Below are positions 21,936 through 32,878 of a stretch of DNA of 64,000 bases, in pieces. A program made the position numbers and the translations under genes. The stretch comes from Ascarosepion bandense. Its lineage: Eukaryota > Mollusca > Cephalopoda > Sepiida > Sepiidae. Each line of letters begins with the position of its first letter. The stretch's first letter is position 1. Under the pieces are notes generated by a model that searched no databases, had not been told where the DNA came from, and was given only the letters and a program-made list of their open reading frames with translations. Where the stretch lies: positions 907,501 through 971,500 of the forward strand of contig JBBBDQ010000399.1 in NCBI GenBank assembly GCA_037127315.1, given 5' to 3'.

Positions 21936-22165
21936 TCCCAATACTAAGATATTATGATTTGTCGCCAACGATCGTACGCTGAGTCTTCTCTGCTCACAAT
22001 GAACGGTTCCACTTTTAACTTTTCTATGTTTAGAATATTTTTTAGCTAAAAAGTAGAAATACCGATTTTGCATGGACTGTTATTAACGACGCGTTTCACC
22101 GGAGAAGCATATGTCCTCTATGACGTCTTCAAGTTAAACGAAAGCCTTCAAAATACTCTGAAATA

Positions 22166-22890
22166 TTAGGTTGTCCCAAAAGTTCGTAAACACTTGCGAA
22201 ATGGGTCTATCTGGTCCAGCACAATCGAGACAAGCGATGGGTTCAGAAAGGGCAAGAGACACCGTCGGTTCCAAAACAAGATCGATTCGGCAAGAAAGTC
22301 ATGTTGTGCGTTTGGTGGAACTTTGAAGGAATCGTGCATTTTGAGTTGGTTCCGAATGATCGTGCCATCAGTGCCGAACTTTACTGTCAGCAACTTGAGC
22401 GAGTCTACGAAAAGTTGAAACAAATGTACCCGGCTCTGATCAACCGAAAGCGCGCTTTGATGCAGCAGGAAAATGACAAGCCACACACCGCCAGAAAGAC
22501 CAAAGGCATGTTTGAACAGCTGAACTGCGCTGAGGTTCTGCCACATCCAGCCTACAGTCCTGGCTGTACTCCATCAGAGTACGGCCTTTTCCGCTCAATG
22601 CAACACTTTCTGAAGGGTCACCGATTCGACTCGTTTGATGAAGTCGAGGAAGCGTGTCAAGAATTCTTTGATTCGAAGCCGGCTGAATGGTACTTTGATC
22701 AGGTCCGAAAGCTTGCAGATCGATGGCAGAAAGTCTTGGAAAATTTTGGTCTTTATTTTGAGCAATAATTTTTGTTGTTTTTGCGAATACAATTTCAATT
22801 TTTTGCAAGTGTTTTCTGGTAACCTTAGATTACTTGGCGAGTAAAATTTTAATTTTTTGCTAGTGTTTACGAACTTTTGGAACAAATTAA
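22166..22890 (+). mobile_element. Mariner element, internally deleted (both TIRs present)
   Basis: Left TIR TTAGGTTGTCCCAAAAGTTC at 22166 and the matching inverted end GAACTTTTGGAACAAATTAA at 22871-22890, each flanked by TA (22164-22165 and 22891-22892), the mariner target. At 725 bp it is well short of the usual roughly 1.3 kb: the left TIR joins directly to the middle of the transposase gene at 22198. The 5' UTR, DNA-binding domain and first catalytic aspartate are gone. Non-autonomous and dead. Confidence 0.92.
22199..22768 (+). pseudogene. Mariner transposase, C-terminal two thirds
   Basis: An uninterrupted frame starts at KWVYLVQHNRDKRWV (the K-W of the family's DEKW motif, its D lost to the deletion) and ends at a TAA at 22766-22768. 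Recognisable mariner blocks: GKKVMLCVWWNFEGIVHFEL, KPHTA, VLPHPAYSP, PSEYGLFRSM and the C-terminal WQKVLENFG. The second and third catalytic positions read Glu (QQEND and PSEYG), where the copy at 46141 has Asp (QQDNA) and the family norm is Asp. All three catalytic aspartates are thus lost or changed, although no stop interrupts the frame. Confidence 0.9.
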
Positions 22891-22892
22891 TA

Positions 22893-24084
22893 AGTACAAA
22901 AAAAAATTAAAATGTGCTGTTCACTTTATATTTACCCATATCAGAAACTAATATCCGCAGGTGATTGTAGACCTGGAAACAACAGCAATTAAGAGGTGGT
23001 CCCACGCTCCTGAAAACCTCCTGATCAGAGACCTTTCTGGCGAATAAAATTTAGCGTCATACTCAGGACGTTTCATACTTTTAACAGTACGATATTCCAT
23101 CCGCAATATAGTTGTTGCCATTTATTGCATTTTATCTTTCTTATCGAGCAGTATGCATGCAAACCTCACGGTCTTTGGCTTGTCTTTTCAGCTTTCTTTG
23201 CAAGCGAATATCTGAGGAAATGATGAAATCTTATAAATCCCAGTAAATAGAAACCTTATGAATCATAGATTTACTAGTCAGACACTTAAATTCGAATCAT
23301 GAAGGCATGATACACGTATCACTGGAAATGATTAAATCATCAATTGACGGTATCTACTGATCTCCAATGAAACATCAATCAGTGATGGCTGTTGTATAAG
23401 GGTTAATCTGAAATACATGTATGCTGATTTGAATGTGACAAGGGAAATAATGATGCAGGGATACAGGTCTACAGGCCGAGCTGGAAGGTTCTACGTAAAC
23501 AGCGACACTGACAATTGATCAATACTCGCAGATCATCTGGCAGAGGGCGATATTACCGTCTCTAGAGGGTGTGTTTTCAATATATATTGGGAAGGTCGCT
23601 TGCGATATGCAAAGTTTTCAAGTGACCCCCCCAATTCTCTGATATTCATTTAATTGAAAAAATAGGGGCAAAACAGAAAAAGGATAATACCATTGAAAAA
23701 AATAGCCTCGTGAATATTGTAAATAGTTTGAAGAAAAACTAATCCGAAACATGAGGAAAGCTTAAGTAAAATCCGAGTAAATGTCTGGTGTGACGAAAGA
23801 ATAAACGGACGACAAACAAATTATTAAATACTAAATTCTATGTTGGCACAATATATTTTATATCCCCGGAATTTACTGGTATCTCTGCATATTATTATAA
23901 AATCATATCTGAGAATAAGATTCAGTATGCTATTTTTGCCAAATAATTTTTTCATTGAAATATTTTCACTAAATTCAATATTAGCTTTTTCACAAAATAA
24001 CATATTTTTCATCTTTTAACGGTTTAACAGATAATGTAGAGTCACTAAATTCTAAATTTGTACAAATTTGCTTTCCACGTTCAG

Positions 24085-24085
<1 letters not shown>
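22893..24085. other. No recognised feature
   Basis: AT-rich, apparently unique within the window. Confidence 0.5.

Positions 24086-24121
<36 letters not shown>
24086..24121. repeat. (GATA)n microsatellite
   Basis: About nine GATA units. Confidence 0.95.
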
Positions 24122-24122
<1 letters not shown>

Positions 24123-24211
24123 TGTCTCACCTAGATAGGTACAAGAGTAAGACAGATCAATGATTAAGATAGACAGATATATGAGTTAGATGATAGATCA
24201 GTTATTTACTC

Positions 24212-24212
<1 letters not shown>

Positions 24213-24274
<62 letters not shown>

Positions 24275-24320
24275 TACAGAGAGGTTCTCTCTCTCTCTCT
24301 CTCTCACTCTCTCTTTCTCA
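24213..24320. repeat. (TA)n and (CT)n microsatellites
   Basis: TA run 24213-24271, then a CT run from 24286. Confidence 0.95.
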
Positions 24321-24782
24321 TTTTTTCCAAGTCCTGGGTATAACGACAAACTGCAGCCGGCAGCAAGACCTCTGATTGGAAGGTTTTGAAAAGCATGGAG
24401 CTACTTCTTAATTACTGTTGTTCCTATGTCCACCCTGACCCGAAGTGGTTACCCCCGTTAGTGTCAAATAGTTACACCCCAATCTATAGTCAAAACACAA
24501 TGAAAGTATAAAAACAGACTTTTATAGCAAAGGTTCCAGGAATAAATTTTTGAATAAAAAAATATTACTAGGCATATATTTTTAGGAAAAAAAATACACC
24601 AGCAATACATCTGGCTCTGAGCAAAATGAACTTTACAAAAATATATCAATGAAACCTGATCTACAAACTGATTTCTTACAAAGAATACATTTTCTGTTCA
24701 TCAAAATCGAATGTAAAAATATTGTCAGCATTAAATAAACCATTTAGGTGTTGATATGCCGCAGAACAAAATAAAAAAACAA

Positions 24783-24894
24783 TCTCTCTCTCTCTCTCAT
24801 TATATATATATATAGAGAGAGAGAGAGTGAAAGAGAGAGAGAAAGAGAGAGAGGAAGAAATGTAAACTGTGATACTTCGAACTAATTCTGATGC

Positions 24895-24926
<32 letters not shown>

Positions 24927-24932
24927 GAAAAG

Positions 24933-24978
<46 letters not shown>
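24783..24978. repeat. Compound CT/TA/GA/GT/TA microsatellites
   Basis: CT run 24783-24799 and GA run 24815-24853 form an inverted pair around TATATATATATA; GT run 24900-24924 and TA run 24943-24977 follow. Confidence 0.95.
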
Positions 24979-24980
<2 letters not shown>

Positions 24981-25540
24981 ATTTGTTATATATATTATAT
25001 TATTTATATATTATATATGTGTGGTACTTATTTGAAAGCGCTCAATATCAGTGATAGAGCTGACATATTCATATAGATAGGTGTGAGTTTGTGACCCTGT
25101 TATTATGATCAAATATTACTATCACCGTATTAGTCCGCAATCATTATCAATGTAAATTACTCCTCTCTTCCGAAGTAAAATTAATACCACCACATAAAAA
25201 CTAGCAAGAATTACAAATTAGAATTTCTACCATTTAAATATGTGCAACCACAAAAAACAAGCAAATAACCGACTTTAAAATAAAAAATAACAATACAGCC
25301 TTAAATAATTAAAAATAATAGCAATTTTTACCTATCATAGTTTCGCACAGACCCCATCATACGTACATATGTACCTATAAGAAATCGACAACTGTCCGCG
25401 CGTTGACATCGCTACATTATTTGAATGCACCAACCGAATACGTATGTATGTGCGCAACGGCACACCTATACATATGTATATCAAGCCCCATACGGTTCAC
25501 ATATAGTTATGTTTATGTGAGCCTCGGAGGGCGAGCGGGC
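24979..25540. other. No recognised feature
   Basis: AT-rich, no gene supported. Confidence 0.5.
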
Positions 25541-25560
25541 GCGCGCGTGTGTGTGTATGT
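25536..25560. repeat. Alternating purine-pyrimidine tract (GC then GT)
   Basis: GGGCGCGCGCGTGTGTGTGT is a 20-base alternating run, the sequence type most prone to left-handed DNA. It sits in the most GC-rich patch of an otherwise AT-rich region. Confidence 0.7.
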
Positions 25561-25749
25561 CTTTGCGCACATAAATGGGTGTACAAATGTGTATATATGT
25601 CTGCCTCTGTCACGACAACTAATTTTCCTCCCACTTCCACAAAAAATACACCAATATACGCAACCATACATGTACCAAATTTTTAAAAAAAATTAATCAG
25701 TTTGTCTGACGAACGCAAGAACGTGAAACCCAAGGTCACAAACTCACAC

Positions 25750-25750
<1 letters not shown>

Positions 25751-25799
<49 letters not shown>
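25751..25799. repeat. (TA)n microsatellite
   Basis: Pure TA run of about 48 bases. Confidence 0.95.
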
Positions 25800-25801
<2 letters not shown>

Positions 25802-25918
25802 TGGTGGATGTTTAATCATTTAATTCCAAGCAATATGTGATCGCCACTAGTTTCTTCAGATCAATCTGCGTCAGGCTAAGAACTTCTAAATGACTCATTC
25901 ATTACCACTTTATCTTCG

Positions 25919-26103
25919 ACTAGCAGTATAGCCCGGCGTTGCTCAGGTGTAATGAAAGCATTAAAAAAAATAATCCATGGTCCTGGAGCTCAGACTCAGT
26001 CTAAAGAATATTTGTGTGAAGTTTGGTGAGAATCGGATAAAAATTGTGGATTTGTATAAAGTACATACAGACAGGTAAACAGACACACACACAAACATCT
26101 TGT

Positions 26104-26105
<2 letters not shown>
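25919..26105 (+). mobile_element. Repeat family B, 5' half
   Basis: Starts ACTAGCAGTATAGCCCGG and runs to CAAACATCTTGTCTTATA, where a TA tract begins. The 3' half (CTGCACTATTG onward) is missing. The middle carries AATATTTGTGTGAAGTTTGG and GAGAATCGG in place of the GGACGTTGG block, so this is a variant subfamily. Confidence 0.8.
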
Positions 26106-26149
<44 letters not shown>

Positions 26150-26156
26150 ACAAGAT
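26096..26156. repeat. TA tract with inverted flanks
   Basis: ATCTTGTCTTAT, then about 40 bases of TA, then ATAAGACAAGAT: a 12-bp perfect inverted repeat around a self-complementary core. Confidence 0.85.
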
Positions 26157-27365
26157 TTGTCCAACGATACTTAAGCATTGGAACATTATCACAGACAAAC
26201 TGACTGCCTAGCAACTTTCGCCATTCTATAAGGTGACGTCACTAAGCGGTCGTCACACATCTCTGTTAATGAGTGATAGTAGGCATTTGTATGTCTACAA
26301 TGGTTTAGGGCAAGTGCTATATATATGATGGTCACCCCTGGTATTTTCAAATGTTTAGGGTTCAAAGCATGTAATGCCCTTTATATCATATTGATGTTTG
26401 TGCTTATGATAATTTTGGGGGCAGTATTTAGCAGTGATCATTCTGCTTCACTTGTAAATATTACTTCCTTTTTTACTACATAGGAAATCCCCTCAAAATA
26501 TAATGTTTTATATATCTGAAATTGCAGTAGCTTAGTTTTGAATTTCAACCAGGATTCTTGTAGATGTTACCATAGAAGGATATAACTACACAACCAAGAA
26601 ATTTTAAATTCAAATTTTTTTGACAGGTCTTACTATTTTTTTTAACAAATAAGGCACGTACAGATTGCTATATGTTACAAATTTAACCTTGTGTCATACT
26701 AAGCGCAAATTTTTATCCTATTATAAGACACCTATCCTTGTACGAAAATATTGACATTAAATAGTAAAAAATGTTATCAAGTTGGCTAATTTTTTACGTC
26801 CTGTAATTTCAAATGTAGAAAAAAACTTTCTCTCAGCGTTATAAGATTCGCAGAAATAAACTTCCAGTGAGTTTCATACGAGACTCATCCGAAAAGGACG
26901 AAAATACATTCGCTGGTTACTCATTCCTTTCTTAAAATTTGGATTTCGTTGATTTCTCTTATTTTCTTATGGAATTAGTTTGGAAGTGAGGAGAGGTTAA
27001 TAGATTTTTTTTTCCTCTTTTTTGTTTTGTTTTCTTTCCTTTTCTTTTCCAATTACATCCATTCCAACTCTCTCAGGATAAAGACGGGATATTTTTTTCG
27101 CTTTTTTGTCTCTTTGCACACAGATTCAACAAATTTTCCTATTTTCGTCTACGTTCTTCATTCACACTTTATAGCAAAAGAATAATAAGTATTCTACCAA
27201 AAACATAAAAAACACGTTCACGTTAGCATTTGGAAGGGTTGTGACGATAACAGAGTTACTATATTTCTAAATAAATCTATGAATATGTCTATGGCCGAGA
27301 ATCTATCCCGTTCTCTGTCTCTATTTGGGCATCTAACTGACATGAGATCAGGCACAATATATTCA
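26157..27365. other. No recognised feature
   Basis: About 1.2 kb without supported features. Pyrimidine-rich near 27005-27060. Confidence 0.5.
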
Positions 27366-27367
27366 TG

Positions 27368-27457
<90 letters not shown>

Positions 27458-27479
27458 TAGTCTGTTCCCTATCTATCTA

Positions 27480-27521
<42 letters not shown>
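27366..27521. repeat. Compound (CTAT)n-(CT)n-(TA)n microsatellites
   Basis: CTAT, TCTC and two TA runs; the last TA run adjoins the 3' half of family B. Confidence 0.95.
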
Positions 27522-27526
<5 letters not shown>

Positions 27527-27843
27527 TTTCTGCACTATTGTAACAACTGCAACCTTGAAACTTCTGAATATCATTTTTTATGTCTTTGGCTATGAGTGTA
27601 TCAAATTTGATTAAAATCGGACCACTTCTTCTATAACCCGAGTTTTTCGATTATCGACTTTCGATATTTATCGGGGGTACTTCGACACAAAACCTAGCTA
27701 AGAACACTCGCAGACGCTTATAGTACAACTGTGTAAATTTTCAAGAAAATCAGTTCAGCCGTTTCGGAATCTATAGGTAACGGACACACACACACACACA
27801 CATAAACACACACACAAAGATCCATTTATAAATAAGTTTAGAT
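27522..27843 (+). mobile_element. Repeat family B, 3' half
   Basis: Begins at CGATTTTCTGCACTATTGTA and ends TTTATAAATAAGTTTAGAT, with the GGGGGTACTTCGACA and CAGTTCAGCCGTTTCGGA blocks. It begins exactly where the internal TA tract lies in full copies. Confidence 0.85.
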
Positions 27844-27883
27844 ATAATGATTGTACACTATGTAGGAAAGCACACACATACAA

Positions 27884-27885
27884 TG

Positions 27886-27960
<75 letters not shown>
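27884..27960. repeat. (TA)n-(GT)n microsatellite
   Basis: TA run followed by a GT run of about 47 bases. Confidence 0.95.
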
Positions 27961-27961
<1 letters not shown>

Positions 27962-28869
27962 TGTATTACCGGGTTGAATATTGAGATATAAATAAAAAAT
28001 ATACTATTTAATAATAAAATCAGAGCATTTCCAACATTAAAATAACGTTTATACAAATGAATATATATAAATATATATTTTAAATTTTAATTGATTATTA
28101 TTCATTTTTATTTTTTTATGTTATTTTTACATTTGAAAATGAAAAAAAAGTAATTTATGAATTTTAATTTAATTTTTCACTTTATATTTTTTACAGTTAA
28201 TTCGGTTTTTACTTCTCGAATTTATTTTAATAGCACAAATGAATCTAGATCTTCGTGTTTCATTTTTAAATATTCTCAAATCTGCGCTTTTTGAACAATT
28301 CCTGTGTTTGTGTATGATTTCATTTTTTTTTTAAATGCCAAACGATTTAGTTTCATACAATGTATTTATCTCCAATTTACTTTCGGCAAAAGTTTGAAAT
28401 TTCTATTTCTTTGCCGCTTCAGTTTTCTCTCCATCACTTTCTTCCCCTCTCTGTGCATTTTCTCACTTTTCCTCTTTGTTAAGCCAAGATGTCACGTTAC
28501 CGACATTCCGTATCTGTTTATATTTTACTTCCTACCTAAATTTTGGGTCTATTTCTCTCTGAAGCCATTTTATTGTTCTTTTTTTCCTCTCGTTTGTTTC
28601 TTTCCTTCTCTCTTGCTTTACTATTTGCTTTTTATTTCCTTTATGTCCTTCTCTTTCATTTTTCTTTCCTTCTGTTATTTTTCTTTTTGCTTTGTCATTT
28701 TTCCTACACTTTTTACCTCGTACGAAAAGTTTTCCAAAAATAAAAGAAAGTGAGCTTTTAAAAATTTTCTTTTAAAAAATAACGTTTATTACCATAATTA
28801 TAGACTACCTAATGGAACATTGTTTTTTCAATGTCGAAACAAAATGTACAATTTTGTAGTAGCTTGTAG
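27961..28869. other. No recognised feature; T-rich tract
   Basis: A 149-codon frame at 28304-28753 is almost entirely F, S, L and Y from a pyrimidine-rich stretch and is not a credible gene. Confidence 0.55.
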
Positions 28870-29083
28870 TTTGTATATGTTCTAAAGGATTTTCGATTAT
28901 TACTATGGATAATACATATTTCACCGCATTGATGTTATTATCGCGGTGAAATATGTATTATCCATTGTAATAATCGAAAATCCTTTATAAATTATATTAC
29001 TCTGTTAAATTGAATAAATGAATTTAACATTGAGTTCTCTTGAGTTGATCTCTTTTGGAATTTACCTGGATTACATACTAAGT

Positions 29084-29088
<5 letters not shown>
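28870..29088. mobile_element. Foldback element copy 2 (hairpin 28884-28986)
   Basis: Arms 28884-28927 and 28943-28986 are reverse complements at 43 of 44 positions around a 15-base loop (28928-28942). The right flank 28987-29085 (ATATTACTCTGTTAAATT, GAGTTGATCTC, GGAATTTACC) is the reverse complement of 1811-1915 in copy 1. The TA tract at 29088 truncates it, as in copy 1. The inner 20 or so bases of the arm are shared with copy 1; the outer part is not. Confidence 0.7.

Positions 29089-29132
<44 letters not shown>
29088..29132. repeat. (TA)n microsatellite
   Basis: Pure TA run of about 44 bases. Confidence 0.95.
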
Positions 29133-29135
<3 letters not shown>

Positions 29136-29430
29136 CTAATCATATACTGTTAAATATAAGAGACAATGAATGTCTATTATGTTTAATCATGAGCCGTTCT
29201 AAACGTCGTATTTTTGCTTTAATTTCAGTTGAAAATAAAGACAAAAATTCTCCAACATTTGGATAATTATTTATTGTTTTTTTTTCTAAGATTTTGGCTC
29301 ACATGAGCCATCTTCAGAGAGGTTGTTTAAACTGAAATATTATAAAATCCACCATCACCGACGATTTTATTTTGTGTTGACATAAAACTCCGCTTGGCAA
29401 CATAATATACGCAGATGATTATAGTTTAAG

Positions 29431-29465
<35 letters not shown>

Positions 29466-29769
29466 TATATATATAAAGAGAAAACCTGACAGACACAGAG
29501 ATACAGAGTTGTAGAAATATGCACTTAAAATATATTCACTCTTTTAATGACAGTAAATGCATTGTTTATTAACTTGCAGGCAAAATGAATGCTTAAAATG
29601 GTTACGCCACTGACTGACCATCACGTGAACCTGGAAAATATCAACTCGGCCTTTATACTGATAATACATATATTTATTCCTGCTTTAATAACAATTCCAA
29701 CAAAAGCAGAACTGATAGTTGCACTCGAAATGACTTTCAATCAGTTGTTAACTGGGGCAAGAAATGACA
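29133..29769. other. No recognised feature; TA tract at 29434-29475
   Basis: Contains a TA run and a small perfect palindrome GGCTCACATGAGCC near 29298. No gene supported. Confidence 0.5.
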
Positions 29770-31505
29770 GGTAAATTTTAATGCCTCCAGAAAGAAACCG
29801 CTATCTTTTAATTATCACAGAGAAACATTGTTGACTTACATTATCTTGGCTGATGTTCTCCTCCAAGAGAAGAACACTGCGCTTTCTTTGTCTCGAGATT
29901 TAACAGGACAAAAAACATGCTTCTCAACGGGATGTATAAAATCCAAGAATGAAACACTCATATTAGATAAGATAGAAATATTCAAGCGTTCGCAAGAACA
30001 CATAAAATATCTCTTCCCCGACAAGAGAGAGCAACCGAAAATACACAGATATAATGACGAAGTAGAAATATTCAAAATTCTATGTAGAAGCTAACCTGGC
30101 CTGGCCAAACTGAATAGAAACAAAGCAGTTGGACTAGATGACATTGTTGGCAGCCTTAGATGAATTCGGCATAAAAAAATCACAGAAATTATAAATGAAA
30201 TATACAACAGCGGTAAAATCCCAGAAGACGTAAGCAGATCGATTTTTATAGAACTGCTTAAGAAGCCAGGTGCAAATATATATGAACTCAACCGAACAAT
30301 CAGCTTAATGAGTCATGTAACAAAACTCATCATTTGACTTCTGATGAACAGAGTGCGCAGCAGAATCAGACCGTAAATAAGACATGAACAGTGCGTATTT
30401 GTCAAAGACACCGGAAGAAGGAAAGCGATATTTCTGCTTAAAATGTTCCCAGAAAGGGCAATAGAAATGCAGAAAAACCTGTACCTGTTTTTCATCGACT
30501 ACGCGAAGTCACCTGATAGACACGCTCGACAACCTTGAGATATTCGGGAAAGATTTTATGGTAATAAAAAACCTGCGCTGACAGCAAACTGCTTGCATAT
30601 GGACAAGAAACGAGTTCCGCAGATACACAGAGATGTGTAAGACGGAGATGTGTATTCTCACGAGAACTGTTCAACCTATACAGCGAGACAATTATGAGAG
30701 CTCTTGGCGGCCGTAATCTGAATAATATAAGATACGCAGATGATACAGTACTTAAAAGAAAGACAGTAAAGAAACTACAAGATCTTCTACCGGAGGGAGT
30801 TAAAGTAAGCAAAAAGAAAAGACTAAATTATATACTACAAGAAAACCGAAGTCATGATAATCCGTAAAAAGAAGAGCCGAAAATGCCAACAACAAGTTTG
30901 GGATACTAAAATCAAACTGGTGTAAGAATCTAAAAACCTGGGCAGCTTTCAAACAGTTGACGGGAAGTGCGATACGGGGATCTGAAGATGTGTTGGAATG
31001 GCCAAGGGTGCATTCCAGAAGCTGAGTCGAGTATTAAGAGACAAGAAAATTTTGCTAGAAACAAAGTACTTGATTGTTGTGTGATGTCTGTCTTTCAATA
31101 TGGCAGCGAATGCTAGACAATTTAATCATAGATGAAGAAAAGATCTGAAGCAATCAAAATGTGGTTCTATAGAAGGATGCTGGGAATAACATGGACAGAA
31201 CATGCGAGCAACGACGAGGTTTTACAGCTGAATGGACACATGAAGGACACTGATGCTTAACATCAGAAAAAGACAGCTGGAACATGTAATGAGGAAGGAG
31301 GTCTAGGAAACGTGATGCCCATGGGACGGATAAAGGAAACGAGAGACAAGAAAAAGCAACGCATGACATACTTGATGGACTTAAGCAGATAGATAGAAGA
31401 GCGGGATGAGTGCGATAACAGGACAATAGGTATTAAGAGCGACAAAAGATAGGTAGATGAGAAAGACCATGATCGCCTACGTCCTGAAGGGACACGGCAC
31501 ATAGA
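29770..31505 (+). pseudogene. RTE-like LINE, linker, RT and C-terminus
   Basis: The longest LINE copy here. In order: the pre-RT linker (GCIKSKNETLI, EIFKRSQEHIKYLFPDKREQ, 29930-30070), RT start (LNRNKAVGLDDIV near 30110), ISLMSHVTKLI near 30300, LYLFFIDYAKS near 30485, the active-site box IRYADDTVL with YADD at 30733-30744, the KKTEVMIIRKK region near 30840, GMAKGAFQKLSR near 30995, the YGSEC region near 31095 and the WFYRRMLG region near 31160. Many stops and frameshifts break it and the upstream endonuclease is missing. It ends near 31505 (GGGACACGGCACATAGA). Confidence 0.85.
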
Positions 31506-31524
31506 AATACAACAATGTTGAGTG

Positions 31525-31658
31525 ATTATATTGAACCATTTGCTAAGTCTCTTGTTTGTGAAGTTGGTTCGTACTGTTGTACCCGGCAGCTTTACGATTT
31601 AGAATCCATCTTGCATATTTATGAATCTACCAGTCTTATGTGCATTAAATATTGGTGC
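31525..31658 (+). pseudogene. CR1/Jockey-like LINE, left part, split by LTR-like repeat
   Basis: Encodes LESILHIYESTSLMCIKYW, matching SESILHIYKSTIHPCIEYC at 16215-16270, then stops being LINE sequence at the TGTGGTGATAC of the LTR-like repeat. The continuation lies at 32107-32335. Confidence 0.75.
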
Positions 31659-32106
31659 TGTGGTGATACCGAGCAAAAGCGATGGACCGGATGTTAGCGC
31701 TTTCACGACCAAACAGCAAATGACCAAAAGTCGTCCGTGCTCATCCGGGTTCGCGCAGATGTATCGGTTGAAAAATAAAAATTAATCAAATATTAATTTC
31801 CATTTCGCGAGCCTACGCGAATTTTATTTATCAGCCAATGGGAAGCCCAGAATCAAATACAAATGTGAAATCCCAAACAAGCTGCTGTGATCCAAAAGGC
31901 AGATATAAATGCACATACAGACAGACCCCACCAGGCAGACCTAGAGGAGAAGAGTGTAATCAATATCCACTTCATCTAAGTCAAGTGGCTACTACGCTTG
32001 TCTCTTTCCTTCTCCCCTGTCTCAAAACTACTTAGTGACTGAAGGAGAGACTACAGCAAAGACTTACACGCTCCCCACATTCCTAAGCCTTAAAACTCTT
32101 TCAGCC
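31659..32106 (+). mobile_element. LTR-like repeat, copy 2, inserted in a LINE
   Basis: Collinear with 4024-4525 from TGTGGTGATACCGAGC to CTTTCAGCC. Contains CCAATGGGAAGCCCAG near 31834, GATATAAATGC (TATA-like) near 31912, CAGACAGAC and CTCAAAACTACTTAG. Its ends coincide with the break in a LINE reading frame, so it inserted as a unit. No target-site duplication is obvious. Confidence 0.6.
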
Positions 32107-32335
32107 TATTCTGGAACTCCTGTAATATATCTAGAAATCCTTGATGAAATCCAACGAAAGGAACGGTTATGTTATCAGTCCTGACCAGTCATCTCGACTT
32201 CAATCCCATTCCCACTGCCATAACGTGGTATACCTTCGACTTTTCAGTAAATATTTTCATCGAAATTTCTCTAAAGAGCTGTCCCCCCTGGATCCACATG
32301 AATCTGAGCGTACTGTTTCCGTTGTAGTGCAATAG
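32107..32335 (+). pseudogene. CR1/Jockey-like LINE, right part
   Basis: Resumes the LINE C-terminus: SGTPV.YLEILDEIQRK near 32110-32160, then frame-shifted ISPDQSSRLQSHSHCHNVV and LFSKYFHRNFSKELSPLDP at 32170-32300, equivalent to the DTDLAARQQSL and LYKYFHGFCSDEL blocks at 16345-16440. It ends where a degraded SINE-A begins. Confidence 0.7.
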
Positions 32336-32600
32336 ATATAGGTACGCAATTATAAATCGGTGGGTCATATTCGAATTTCACTCGAGTTCGTAACACTCAC
32401 GCGTAAAATTTAGGAAAGGTAGAAATCTACCCCCACCCCGAACCGACATTTATATAGTTATTAGAAGGACAGACTTTGTCCTGAAGTCTTGGTTGGCAAC
32501 CTGTCTACTGTAGAAAGAAAAGGCCACTAGTTAGTATTGAGTCGAAAAAGACATTATCTCTCAAGCGTCCATCATGTATGGCACTAAGCAGATTATATTA
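32322..32600 (+). repeat. SINE-A copy, strongly diverged
   Basis: GTTGTAGTGCAATAGATAT head, TAGGAAAGGTA, CTTGGTTGGCAACCTGTCTA and ATGTATGGCACTAAGCAGA tail preserve the SINE-A order, with many substitutions. Probably one of the oldest copies. Confidence 0.65.
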
Positions 32601-32689
32601 ACAATGAGGTTTCATCAGTTTGCTGATGACAAAGAATGATGGAACCGTGAGTTCTAATATAATAGTTTCTTCTGAAAGTCTCTTCCGGT

Positions 32690-32878
32690 TATTTAGTTTC
32701 ATGCCACCAATGTTTTCTTAAAATTTATATACAAGGTTAATCTCCACATTCTGTTTACTTGATTTCTATTTTTTATTGTCCTTTCTCTTTGCTAATCTTT
32801 CTCATTCTCTTCAAAATCGTGTAATTGCATCTTAGTGCCATTATTACATTAGGAGTGAAATGATTAAAAATAATATTT
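32690..32878 (+). mobile_element. CR1/Jockey-like LINE 3' UTR, degraded
   Basis: A pyrimidine-rich stretch ends in AGTGCCATTATTACATTAGG and AGTGAAATGATTAAAAAT, the family's 3' terminus. Confidence 0.55.

Noticed and set aside
22440..22808. Minus-strand ORFs of 122 and 96 codons
   Set aside because: Shadows of the mariner transposase frame on the other strand.
28304..28753. 149-codon ORF with apparent membrane segments
   Set aside because: The hydrophobicity comes from a T/C-rich tract; composition is F, S, L and Y almost throughout and no motif is visible.
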